NCBI RefSeq assembly: GCF_905479755.1
Contig: NZ_CAJQNT010000039.1
Coordinates: 1 to 40,244 of the forward strand
DNA: 40,244 nucleotides
Reading direction: 5' to 3'
Origin: an uncultured Schumannella sp.
GTDB lineage: Bacteria > Actinomycetota > Actinomycetes > Actinomycetales > Microbacteriaceae
Shown piece by piece: positions 31,640 through 38,933 of this stretch (positions are counted from its first letter, which is position 1; each line of letters starts with the position of its first letter). The notes beneath the pieces are model-generated. The model was not told where the DNA came from, ran no database searches, and worked only from the letters and a program-made list of their open reading frames with translations. Position numbers and translations under genes: made by a program.

Positions 31640-32812
31640 TCAGAAGCCGATCGACGGATCGATGAACGAGTCGTCGAACATGTCTGCGGCCGTCAGGTCG
31701 GTGACGATGGCCTTCGCCTCGTCATCGCCGTAGAGCTCGGTGGCGATGTCGATGAGCGACTGCAGACGCTCCGGGTCGATGTTTCCGATGATGTCGTCGT
31801 GACCGTTGCCGGCCAGACCGATCTCGAGCTGCGTGGCGACCGAGTACTCGGCGACCTCCGCGCTGTAGATCCAGAAGGTGTTGTAGGCCGCCACGGCGTC
31901 CAGGATGAGCGCGTTGGTCTCAACCGGGTCGGCGTAGTAGTCGATCGCGGCCTGCTGCAGCACCGGCACGAAGGCGGTGAGGCAGTCGGCGTACTCGGTG
32001 ATCGTGTCGGGCTTGACCGAGACGACGGCCGGGTACTTGGGGTAGCCCGCGTCGTTGATCAGCTCGAACGCGATCGGCTTGCCCCAGGCAGCGATCTCGT
32101 TCTCGTAGATGTACGGCTCGGCCGAGGCGAAGCCCTGCTGGGCGATCGTTCCGCCGGCACCGACGAACACGTCGGGCGCGCCGTCGTAGGTCGAGTCGAT
32201 CTGCTCGGCCGTGAAGACACCCGTCGACACGAAGTAGTCGATGTAGTAGCCACCGGGGAAGACGCGAACGGGGACGTCCGCCTCACCCAGGTCGGCGATG
32301 GTCTCGACATCCGGAAGCGTCTCCGGGTCCCACATGATCATCTGCGGGTCCTTCTCGAGCGGCGCGAAAACGCCGACCGTCGGGTAGGTGCTCGAGTGCA
32401 CGACGGCCTCGTCCGAACCGACGTAACCGGCGAAGATGTCGTCTTCGGCGTAGAGCATTCCGTCGGGCTGGAGGAAGTCGGGGCGCGCCGATCCACCGGA
32501 GACGATCGTGATGTCGACACCGGTGTACTCGCCACTGGCCATCAGCGGGCCGGTCACCGAGTACTCGCTGGCCGCCTCGAAGGTCGGGTTCTCGCCGACG
32601 AGCTCGTACAGGTGACCGTGCTCGGCCTCCGGGAACCAGTCGGTCGCGATCTTGATGTCGGCGGGGCAACCGGCCGCAGCGAGGTCAATCGAGCCGATCG
32701 TCATTTCGGTCGTCTCCTCCGCAGGCGTCGCCTCGGTCGCGCAGCCGGCAAGGGCGAGCGACGAGATGGCGACACCGGCGACAACGACACCGCGGGTGCG
32801 GGTGATTCGCAT
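31640..32812 (-). CDS. ABC transporter substrate-binding lipoprotein
   Basis: 390 residues. The lipoprotein signal peptide is MRITRTRGVVVAGVAISSLALAGC, with lipobox LALAGC and Cys24. The mature part resembles NMT1/SsuA-type binding proteins for small organic nitrogen or sulfur compounds (KIATDWFPEAEHGHLYELVG, VGAGGTIAQQGF, NEIAAWGKPIAFELINDAGYP). It has a strong ribosome-binding site, AAGGAG. Together with the permease and ATPase upstream it should form one importer. The ligand is unknown; purines, pyrimidines or ureides would fit the operon. Confidence 0.9.
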   Translation of the reverse strand: MRITRTRGVVVAGVAISSLALAGCATEATPAEETTEMTIGSIDLAAAGCPADIKIATDWFPEAEHGHLYELVGENPTFEAASEYSVTGPLMASGEYTGVDITIVSGGSARPDFLQPDGMLYAEDDIFAGYVGSDEAVVHSSTYPTVGVFAPLEKDPQMIMWDPETLPDVETIADLGEADVPVRVFPGGYYIDYFVSTGVFTAEQIDSTYDGAPDVFVGAGGTIAQQGFASAEPYIYENEIAAWGKPIAFELINDAGYPKYPAVVSVKPDTITEYADCLTAFVPVLQQAAIDYYADPVETNALILDAVAAYNTFWIYSAEVAEYSVATQLEIGLAGNGHDDIIGNIDPERLQSLIDIATELYGDDEAKAIVTDLTAADMFDDSFIDPSIGF

Positions 32813-32888
32813 GGGTACTCCTTCGAGATGTGGTGTGGTGCAGTGGATGGTGCGGGGTGGTGCGGGGGTGTTGCAGGGGACCTCGGGA

Positions 32889-33713
32889 TTAGCCGAAGTC
32901 GTACCATCGGCCAACCGCGAGTCGCGCGATCAGACCGAAGACAAGGAAGACGACGACGCCCAAGAGCGAGGCGAGCAGCACGGATGCGAACAGCTCGTCG
33001 GTCTGGAGTCGCGCCTGGTAGCGGCGGATCAGGGCACCGATTCCGATGACGCCCTGCTGGAAGAAGAAATCGCCGACGACCGCGCCGACGACCGAGAGTC
33101 CGGCCGAGATCCGCAGCCCGGCGAAGATCGCGGGGGAGGCGGCGGGCAGCTGAAGTTTGGTGAGCACGATCCAGCGCGAGGCGTTCTGCAGACCGAACAG
33201 CTCGCGGTGGCTGCGGTCGACCGACTGCAGACCGAAGTAGGTGTTCGACACCATCGGGAACAGCGCGATGAGCAGACACACGACGCTGCGGGCGTAGAAG
33301 CCATCGTCGATCCAGAACGCGATCAGCGGCGTGATCGCGAGAATCGGGATGCTCTGCAGCACGACCGCGTAGGGGTAGGTGGAGCGCTCGATCCACTTCG
33401 CCTGGCTCATCGCGATGGCCCACACGATGCCGATCACGGCCGCCAGCAGGAGGCCGAAGAGAGTGGTCTGCAGGGTGACGCCGAGGCCCGCGAAAATCTC
33501 CTCGCGGGTCGAGTCGCGCAGGAAGACACCGAGCACCTGGTTCGGCGGCGGAAGGATGAAGCTGCGCTGACCCAGCGACGCGGAGATCGCGTACCAGAGC
33601 GCGATGACGCCCGCGAAGACGAGGACCGGCGGGCCCCAGACGCCGACCTTGGCGGGGCCGGCGCTGCGGCCGGAGGTCATGCGCTTGACGATGGTCGTGG
33701 ATTCGGCGCTCAT
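32889..33713 (-). CDS. ABC transporter permease (SsuC/TauC type)
   Basis: 274 residues with about six hydrophobic segments (VGVWGPPVLVFAGVIALWYAI, LLLAAVIGIVWAIAM, VVGDFFFQQGVIGIGAL, VFLVFGLIARLAV). The cytoplasmic loop before GLSVVGAVVGDFF (KLQLPAASPAIFAGLRISAGLS) is the ATPase-contact EAA-type region. ATG 33713 overlaps the ATPase stop (ATGA). A 76-base gap with G-rich repeats (32813-32888) separates it from the binding-protein gene, which has its own ribosome-binding site. Confidence 0.93.
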   Translation of the reverse strand: MSAESTTIVKRMTSGRSAGPAKVGVWGPPVLVFAGVIALWYAISASLGQRSFILPPPNQVLGVFLRDSTREEIFAGLGVTLQTTLFGLLLAAVIGIVWAIAMSQAKWIERSTYPYAVVLQSIPILAITPLIAFWIDDGFYARSVVCLLIALFPMVSNTYFGLQSVDRSHRELFGLQNASRWIVLTKLQLPAASPAIFAGLRISAGLSVVGAVVGDFFFQQGVIGIGALIRRYQARLQTDELFASVLLASLLGVVVFLVFGLIARLAVGRWYDFG

Positions 33714-34483
33714 GAGTGTGCTCCTCGGAGTGCGTGAGAGACCTTGCCGACGAGTTCGGCGAATTCGCCGGTGAACCGGATCTCCGGGTCACGCGGCATG
33801 TCGAAGGGAACCTCGAACTCGTCGACGATCGTGCCGGGGCGGCCCGACATGACGATCACGCGCGTCGAGAGGTACACGGCCTCGGAGACCGAGTGGGTGA
33901 TGAACAGGCCACCGAAGCGCTTCTCGGCGAAGAGCTTGATGAGTTCGTCGTTGAGGCGTTCCCGGGTGATCTCGTCGAGCGCACCGAACGGCTCGTCGAA
34001 GAGGAACAGTTCCGGGTCGAGCGTGAGCGAACGCGCGAGCGAGGTGCGCATCCGCATGCCTCCCGAGAGCTGCTTGGGGAGGTGCTTCTCGAAGCCGCTG
34101 AGGCCGACCAGGTCGATCGCCTCCTGGGCCTTCTTGCGGCGGACCGCCATCGTGTCCCACTGGAGTTCGGCGAGCAGCTCGACGTTCGCCATGACGTTCC
34201 GCCACGGCAGCAGGGTCGCATCCTGGAACACGTAGCCGATGCGGTCGGTGTCGAGGGTCGCCGTGCCGTCGCTCGCGCGCTCGAGGCCCGAGGCGATGCG
34301 CAGCAGCGTGCTCTTGCCGCAGCCGGAGGGGCCGACGACCGTCACGAACTCGCCGCGGCGAACCTTGAGGTCGACCGAGTGCAGGGCGACCGTGCCGTTC
34401 GGGAACGTCATTTCGACGTTCTCGAAATCGAGCAGCGGCTCGCCGGTCGCGACCGGCGTCGGGCTGGGGTTCGTTTGCGCCAT
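33710..34483 (-). CDS. ABC transporter ATPase (SsuB/TauB type)
   Basis: 257 residues. Walker A VGPSGCGKST, Q-loop YVFQDATLLPW, signature variant QLSGGMRMRTSLARSL, Walker B LFLFDEPFGALD and the switch histidine in FITHSVSEAVYL. This architecture matches the nitrate/sulfonate/taurine importer group. ATG 34483 lies two bases after the stop of the cytosine-deaminase-like gene, so expression is linked to that enzyme. Confidence 0.95.
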   Translation of the reverse strand: MAQTNPSPTPVATGEPLLDFENVEMTFPNGTVALHSVDLKVRRGEFVTVVGPSGCGKSTLLRIASGLERASDGTATLDTDRIGYVFQDATLLPWRNVMANVELLAELQWDTMAVRRKKAQEAIDLVGLSGFEKHLPKQLSGGMRMRTSLARSLTLDPELFLFDEPFGALDEITRERLNDELIKLFAEKRFGGLFITHSVSEAVYLSTRVIVMSGRPGTIVDEFEVPFDMPRDPEIRFTGEFAELVGKVSHALRGAHS

Positions 34484-34485
34484 GG

Positions 34486-35730
34486 TTATCGCGCTCCCGT
34501 CGGGGTGAGGTGGGCGGTGGGGACGGCAACTTCGGTGGAGACGGTGGTGCGGGCGACCAAACGCCCGCGGTGAATGACGAGACGCTCGGCGGAGGCCTCG
34601 GCGACCACCTCGGGAAGGCTCTGGCCGCGCACGGCGAGCAGTTCGGCGGCGGCGCCGACCGTCACCCCCGCGGTCGGCAGCGCGAGCACCTCGCGGGCGC
34701 CGTCGCTGACCGCCGCCCAAGCCTCATCGACCGTGAGGTGTCCGGCGGTGACCAGCAGCATGGCGGTCTCGAACGGGTCCGAGCGCCCCAACGGATTGAA
34801 GGGGTCGCGGACGTTGTCGGCGCCGGCGGCGAAACGGGCCTTCGCATCCACGAGGGCGCGCACGGCGGTGAGGCCGCGCGGGGTGGCGACATCGTCGCCC
34901 CAGCCCTGCAGGTAGAGGTTCGTGATCGGGTTCGCGATGACGCCGATGCCCGCCGCGACGACCGCGCTCACCAGCCCATCGCGCTCGGTCGCGGGTAGCG
35001 TTCCGAGGCGCACGCAGTGACCGGCGGAGGTGTTCTGCGACCAGCTCGCCACGATGCGGGCGTACTCCCCGAGCGTGACGGCGCCGTCGAGGCTCTCGTC
35101 GGTGTGCAGATCGACCGGCAGTCCGCGTCGCTCGGCGATCTCGAGCAGGCGACGCAGGTCATCCAGCGGTTCCGGGGCGAGATGCGGGGCGCCGCCCACC
35201 ACATCCACGCCCGCGTCGAGCGCCGCCTCGACGGCTGCGCTTGCGATGTCGGGGCCGGGAAGGGCGACGATCTCGATGTCGATCAGGTCGGCGAGCTCGT
35301 CGCGCACCTGGAGCAGAGCGTGCACCCCGCGCAGAGGCTCGTCGCCGAGCAGGATGTCGACGTGGGTGCGGATCGCGGTCGTGCCCTTGGCGAGCATCGC
35401 GAGGGCCTGGGTGCGCGCGCGCTCGGCCACATCCTCCACGGTCATGGTGGCGGCGTAGGCGCGCCACGACTCGATGGCGAGCTCCAGGTCGCCCATCGGC
35501 GGCCGGATGGCATCCCAGGAGCGGGTCTTGTCGAGGTGCGCGTGGGGTTCGGCCGCGGCCGTCATCAGCAGGAAGCCGTCGAGGTCGACGACGGTGTTCG
35601 CGTCACTCGGAAGCGGAGCCGTGCCCGCCGGGACGATGTCGGCGACCGTCGCTCCCTCGATCACCACGTCGACGAGCGCGCCATCGGCAAGACGCGCGTG
35701 TCGAAGCAACGCGATCGAGGCGGGCAGCAT
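34486..35730 (-). CDS. Cytosine-deaminase-like amidohydrolase
   Basis: 414 residues from ATG 35730, with GAGGAG about ten bases upstream; a GTG at 35778 is less likely. Metal motif H63-x-H65 (EPHAHLDKTRS), IRTHVDI, LHTDESLDG (the HxDE motif of CodA), AGHCVRLG and GADNVRDPFNPLGRSDPF match the CodA cytosine/isoguanine/creatinine deaminase group. It is first in the run that includes an importer, so it probably acts on the imported compound. The divergent control region carries the 19-bp operator-like repeat. Confidence 0.88.
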   Translation of the reverse strand: MLPASIALLRHARLADGALVDVVIEGATVADIVPAGTAPLPSDANTVVDLDGFLLMTAAAEPHAHLDKTRSWDAIRPPMGDLELAIESWRAYAATMTVEDVAERARTQALAMLAKGTTAIRTHVDILLGDEPLRGVHALLQVRDELADLIDIEIVALPGPDIASAAVEAALDAGVDVVGGAPHLAPEPLDDLRRLLEIAERRGLPVDLHTDESLDGAVTLGEYARIVASWSQNTSAGHCVRLGTLPATERDGLVSAVVAAGIGVIANPITNLYLQGWGDDVATPRGLTAVRALVDAKARFAAGADNVRDPFNPLGRSDPFETAMLLVTAGHLTVDEAWAAVSDGAREVLALPTAGVTVGAAAELLAVRGQSLPEVVAEASAERLVIHRGRLVARTTVSTEVAVPTAHLTPTGAR

Positions 35731-35796
35731 GCTCACGGGACGGGTCTCCTCGGGGGGAAGTGGAGGCCGCAACGACACCGATGGCGAGCGGGGGAA

Positions 35797-35815
35797 ATGT
35801 TGATAGCTTCAACAT
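35797..35815. promoter_or_regulatory. Operator-like inverted repeat in divergent region
   Basis: ATGTTGA-tagct-TCAACAT, with perfect seven-base arms and 19 bases overall, matching the pucG site at 16001-16019. It lies 67 bases upstream of ATG 35730 on the minus strand and 129 bases upstream of the XRE-cupin start on plus. This is the natural place for the regulator to act on the catabolic operon and perhaps on itself. Confidence 0.65.
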
Positions 35816-35848
35816 GACTCAAGTTAGGCTCGGCGCGTTTCCGTTGCG

Positions 35849-35872
35849 TAACACGGCAGTTTCCGCGTGTTA
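35849..35872. promoter_or_regulatory. Second inverted repeat in divergent region
   Basis: TAACACG-n10-CGTGTTA, with arms of seven bases. It could be an operator for autoregulation of the XRE-cupin gene or overlap its promoter. No second copy was found in the window. Confidence 0.4.
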
Positions 35873-35943
35873 ACTCACTCGCGCTCAGTTCGTCGCCATC
35901 GCGCGGGCTGTGGTACCCCTAGCAGAAGCACTGAGGAGGAACC

Positions 35944-36546
35944 GTGGCGCCGATCGAAACCGCGCCGGTGTCGGGACCCGACGTTCAAGCCGAACGAATC
36001 GGGGGACGCATCCGGCAGTTGCGCCATGCTCGCGGCCTCACGCTGGTCCAGCTGGCAGACAAGGCCGCGCTCTCGCACCCGTTCCTGTCGCAGCTCGAGC
36101 GAGGCCGCGCCCGCCCGAGCATCTCGTCGCTCGAAAAAATTGCCCGCGCGCTCGGGTCGAGCCAAGTCGAACTCCTCGCCGGGGCGAGCGACGCCGACAG
36201 CGACGCCGACGCTCCCGTGTCGTTGGTGCGCTCCGTCGGCGGCACGCGCGGGCACTACGCCGAAGGCGAGGCGCGGATGCTCGTCACCGGCGACTCCGCA
36301 CGCTTCCACCCGATGACCGTCACCGGCTCCAATCCCGAATTCGGGGATGCCTTCGAACACGCCGAAGACGAGTTCCTGCACGTCGTCGAAGGCAGCATCG
36401 AGATCGATCTGGGCGAACGCGGCGTCTTCCAGCTCAGCGAAGGAGACTCGCTGTACTACGTCGGCGGGACGCCGCACCGGTGGCGTTCGCTCGCCGCCGG
36501 CGGCTACCGCCTCTTCATCGTGAAAGAACACCCCGCGTCGCTCTGA
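35944..36546 (+). CDS. XRE-cupin transcriptional regulator
   Basis: 200 residues. Residues about 18-78 form an XRE helix-turn-helix (IRQLRHARGLTLVQLADKAA, SQLERGRARPSISSLEKIARAL). Residues about 110-198 form a cupin ligand domain (EFLHVVEGSIEIDLGERG, LYYVGGTPHRWRS). Regulators of this type sense small catabolic metabolites. GTG 35944 has the ribosome-binding site GAGGAGG. It is transcribed away from the catabolic operon across a 213-base region holding two inverted repeats, and is followed by the flavin reductase gene after 32 bases. Confidence 0.92.
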   Translation: MAPIETAPVSGPDVQAERIGGRIRQLRHARGLTLVQLADKAALSHPFLSQLERGRARPSISSLEKIARALGSSQVELLAGASDADSDADAPVSLVRSVGGTRGHYAEGEARMLVTGDSARFHPMTVTGSNPEFGDAFEHAEDEFLHVVEGSIEIDLGERGVFQLSEGDSLYYVGGTPHRWRSLAAGGYRLFIVKEHPASL

Positions 36547-36578
36547 GCCGCCGCACCGCACCCCTGAAAGGCAACACC

Positions 36579-37538
36579 ATGTCCCGCCCCCGTGCCGCCG
36601 ACGCCGAGGTCACCGTCGTTTCCCGAATCGCCGCGACCGACGCCGTGACACTGCTTGAACTCGCCGCCGTCGACGGCACGCCGCTACCCGCCTGGGAACC
36701 CGGTGCCCACGTCGACGTGCTGATGCCCTCGGGGCTCGTGCGACAGTATTCGCTGTGCGGCGACCCTGCGGCGCCGAACTGGCGGATCGCGGTGCTGCGG
36801 GAGGAGGTCAGTCGGGGCGGATCCGAGTGGATCGCGTCGTCGGTGACGGAGGGCGCGACGCTTCGGTTGGCGGGGCCCCGCAACCACTTCGCGTTCGCGC
36901 CGACGGCCGGGAGCTCCGTGCGGTTCTTCGCCGCCGGGATCGGCATCACCCCGATCGTGCCGATGGCCGCGGCGGCCGCGGCGGCGGGTCTCGACTACCG
37001 CGTGCACTACTCGGGTCGCGCGCGCGACACGATGGCGATGCTCGACGAGTTGGAGGGCGCGCACGGCGAGCGGTTGGTCGCCCACGTGTCGAGCGAAGGC
37101 TCGCGCGTCGACCTTGCGGAGGCGCTGGGCTCGGCTCCCGCGGGCGCGGTCGTCTACGCGTGCGGGCCGGGGGAGTACCTCGAAGCTGTGAGCGCGGCGG
37201 CCGAGGCTGCCGGGCTCGACCTGCACCTCGAGCACTTCGAGGCCGTCGAGGCGGCCGCTCCCGTCTGGGAGGGGACCTTCGAGGTCGAACTGGCGCTCAC
37301 CGGGGTGACGGTCGAGGTGCCGCCGGGCCGCAGCATCCTCGAGGTCGCGGAAGAGAACGGGGCCTTCGTGCTGTCGTCGTGCACCGAGGGCACCTGCGGC
37401 ACCTGCGAGACGCCCGTGCTGGAGGGCGAGATCGACCACCGCGACTCGATCCTCACACCGCAGGAGCGCGCTCGCGGCGACGTCATGTACGTGTGCGTCT
37501 CACGCGCGGCCTGCCCGAAGCTCGTGCTCGAGCTCTAA
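36579..37538 (+). CDS. Phthalate-dioxygenase-reductase-type oxidoreductase
   Basis: 319 residues: a flavin barrel with RQYSLCG (55-61), an NAD domain (FAAGIGITPIVPMA, VYACGPGEYL) and a C-terminal plant-type [2Fe-2S] domain with C268, C273, C276 and C306 (CTEGTCGTCE, YVCVSRA). Such proteins pass electrons from NADH to a Rieske oxygenase, for example in N- or O-demethylation. No oxygenase gene is in the window, so the partner must be elsewhere. It is co-oriented with the XRE-cupin gene, possibly one operon. Confidence 0.92.
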   Translation: MSRPRAADAEVTVVSRIAATDAVTLLELAAVDGTPLPAWEPGAHVDVLMPSGLVRQYSLCGDPAAPNWRIAVLREEVSRGGSEWIASSVTEGATLRLAGPRNHFAFAPTAGSSVRFFAAGIGITPIVPMAAAAAAAGLDYRVHYSGRARDTMAMLDELEGAHGERLVAHVSSEGSRVDLAEALGSAPAGAVVYACGPGEYLEAVSAAAEAAGLDLHLEHFEAVEAAAPVWEGTFEVELALTGVTVEVPPGRSILEVAEENGAFVLSSCTEGTCGTCETPVLEGEIDHRDSILTPQERARGDVMYVCVSRAACPKLVLEL

Positions 37539-37544
37539 CCTCTA

Positions 37545-37624
37545 TTCAGGAGTTTGTGTGACGGGTGCGGCGGATGTCGCCTCGCCGGGCAACACCCGTC
37601 ACGCCCGTCACAACATCTCCTGAA
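37545..37624. terminator. Long interrupted stem between convergent genes
   Basis: Arms TTCAGGAG-n5-GTGACGGG (37545-37565) and CCCGTCAC-n5-CTCCTGAA (37604-37624) pair perfectly around a symmetrical five-base internal loop. The stop of the minus-strand amidohydrolase lies inside the right arm. It probably ends transcription from both sides. Confidence 0.6.
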
Positions 37625-38909
37625 AACGGTGGAGGTTTGAGGCGAGGGTGCGGGCGTCGCCGGTGACCAGCTCGTAGTCGCGCACCACGACGCGTCCCGC
37701 GACGATCACGTGGCGGGGACGGCGGCCGGGGTTCGCCCAGAGCAGCCCCGCAACCGGATCGGCCACCCCGGCATCCGCGACACCGGAGACATCCCAGACG
37801 CACAGGTCGGCGGCGGCGCCCGGGCGCAGGTGCCCGAGTTCGCCGCGCCCGAGACCGGCAGCGGATCCGGCGGTCGCCATCCCGATCACCTCACGCGCCG
37901 GAAGCTGCTCGCCGACCAGACCCGAGACCTGCATCGCCAGCCTTGCGTCGGCGAGCAGATGGCCGGCATCGTTCGAGCCGCCTCCGCTGGTGCCCAGGCC
38001 GACCGTGATGCCCGCATCCCGCAGTGCCGCGACCGGCGCGATGCCCCAGCCCATCGGCACATCGCAACCGGGGGCGTGCGTGGCGGTGATGCCCGCCGCC
38101 GCGAGCCGCGCGATCTCGTCCTCGGTCACGTCGCACAGGTGCGCGAGCGTCACGTCAGGGGCGAGCCAGCCCCACTCCTCCAGCAGCTCGAGCGGACGCC
38201 TCCCGTACTTCTCGAGAGCGATCGCCACATCGACCTGCTCGTTCGCCTGGGTGCGGCGGCGCAGCCCGTGCCGCGCGGCCACCTCGCCGAGCAGCTCGAA
38301 GGTTTCGCGCGGATCGCTGTGCACGCCGGCCGGTCCGACCGCGAGCTGCAGCATCCCGTCGTCCGAGACCCCGCCGGATGCCCCCGGCAGCAGCGCCTCG
38401 ACGATCGCCTCCGCGCTCGCCGCCGCCTCACTCGGTTCGTCGCGGGCCGCACCACGCACGAAGGCGAGCCGGCCGCCGAGTTCGCGCGCCGCCTCAGCGG
38501 TCGCGCGGGCGAGCTCGACCGAGTCGTCGGTCGGCATCCCCGCGGGCCAGCTCAGATGGTGGTCGGCGACCGTCGTCACACCAAACAGGAGCCCCTCAGC
38601 CACACCGACCGCAGCGGCGGCCCGCATCAGTTCGGGAGTGATGCCGACACGGGAATATGCCGCGGCCATGGTCGGCAACCACTGTGCCATGGGCACCCCG
38701 CGCGTGCCGGGAAGCGTCCGGAACGCGGACTGCATCAGGTGGTGGTGGGCGTTCACCAGCCCGGGGGTGATGACGCATCCGGAGACGTCGAGCGTCTCGC
38801 CCTCCGGCCGCGCGCCGGGCGCCGCGATCAGGGCGCCGTCGACGGCGAGATCGCCGCTCGACTCGGTGTCAGCGTCGTGCACGATCGCGGTGGCGTTACT
38901 CAGAATCAC
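37608..38909 (-). CDS. 8-oxoguanine-deaminase-like amidohydrolase with lost metal ligands
   Basis: 433 residues, ATZ/TRZ-type amidohydrolase similar over its length to 8-oxoguanine deaminase (CVITPGLVNAHHHLMQSAFRTLPG; GVTTVADHHLSWPAG; LEEWGWLAPDVTLAHL). H55, H57 and H257 are kept. The strand-5 motif HTHLAE reads R219-TQANE, and the strand-8 motif GVDGSASND reads GTSGGGSND, so the usual third histidine and the catalytic aspartate (here S308) are missing. It may be inactive, bind without hydrolysis or use other chemistry. GTG 38909 has AGGA eight bases upstream. It diverges from xdhC. Confidence 0.88.
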   Translation of the reverse strand: MILSNATAIVHDADTESSGDLAVDGALIAAPGARPEGETLDVSGCVITPGLVNAHHHLMQSAFRTLPGTRGVPMAQWLPTMAAAYSRVGITPELMRAAAAVGVAEGLLFGVTTVADHHLSWPAGMPTDDSVELARATAEAARELGGRLAFVRGAARDEPSEAAASAEAIVEALLPGASGGVSDDGMLQLAVGPAGVHSDPRETFELLGEVAARHGLRRRTQANEQVDVAIALEKYGRRPLELLEEWGWLAPDVTLAHLCDVTEDEIARLAAAGITATHAPGCDVPMGWGIAPVAALRDAGITVGLGTSGGGSNDAGHLLADARLAMQVSGLVGEQLPAREVIGMATAGSAAGLGRGELGHLRPGAAADLCVWDVSGVADAGVADPVAGLLWANPGRRPRHVIVAGRVVVRDYELVTGDARTLASNLHRFQEML

Positions 38910-38921
38910 GAAACGATCCTG

Positions 38922-38933
38922 ACATTCGAATGT
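38922..38933. promoter_or_regulatory. Palindrome between amidohydrolase and xdhC
   Basis: ACATTCGAATGT, a perfect 12-base palindrome in the 20-base divergent gap, running into the first codon of xdhC. Its ATTCGAATGT core recurs at 15995-16004, touching the operator-like repeat before pucG. Confidence 0.5.
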
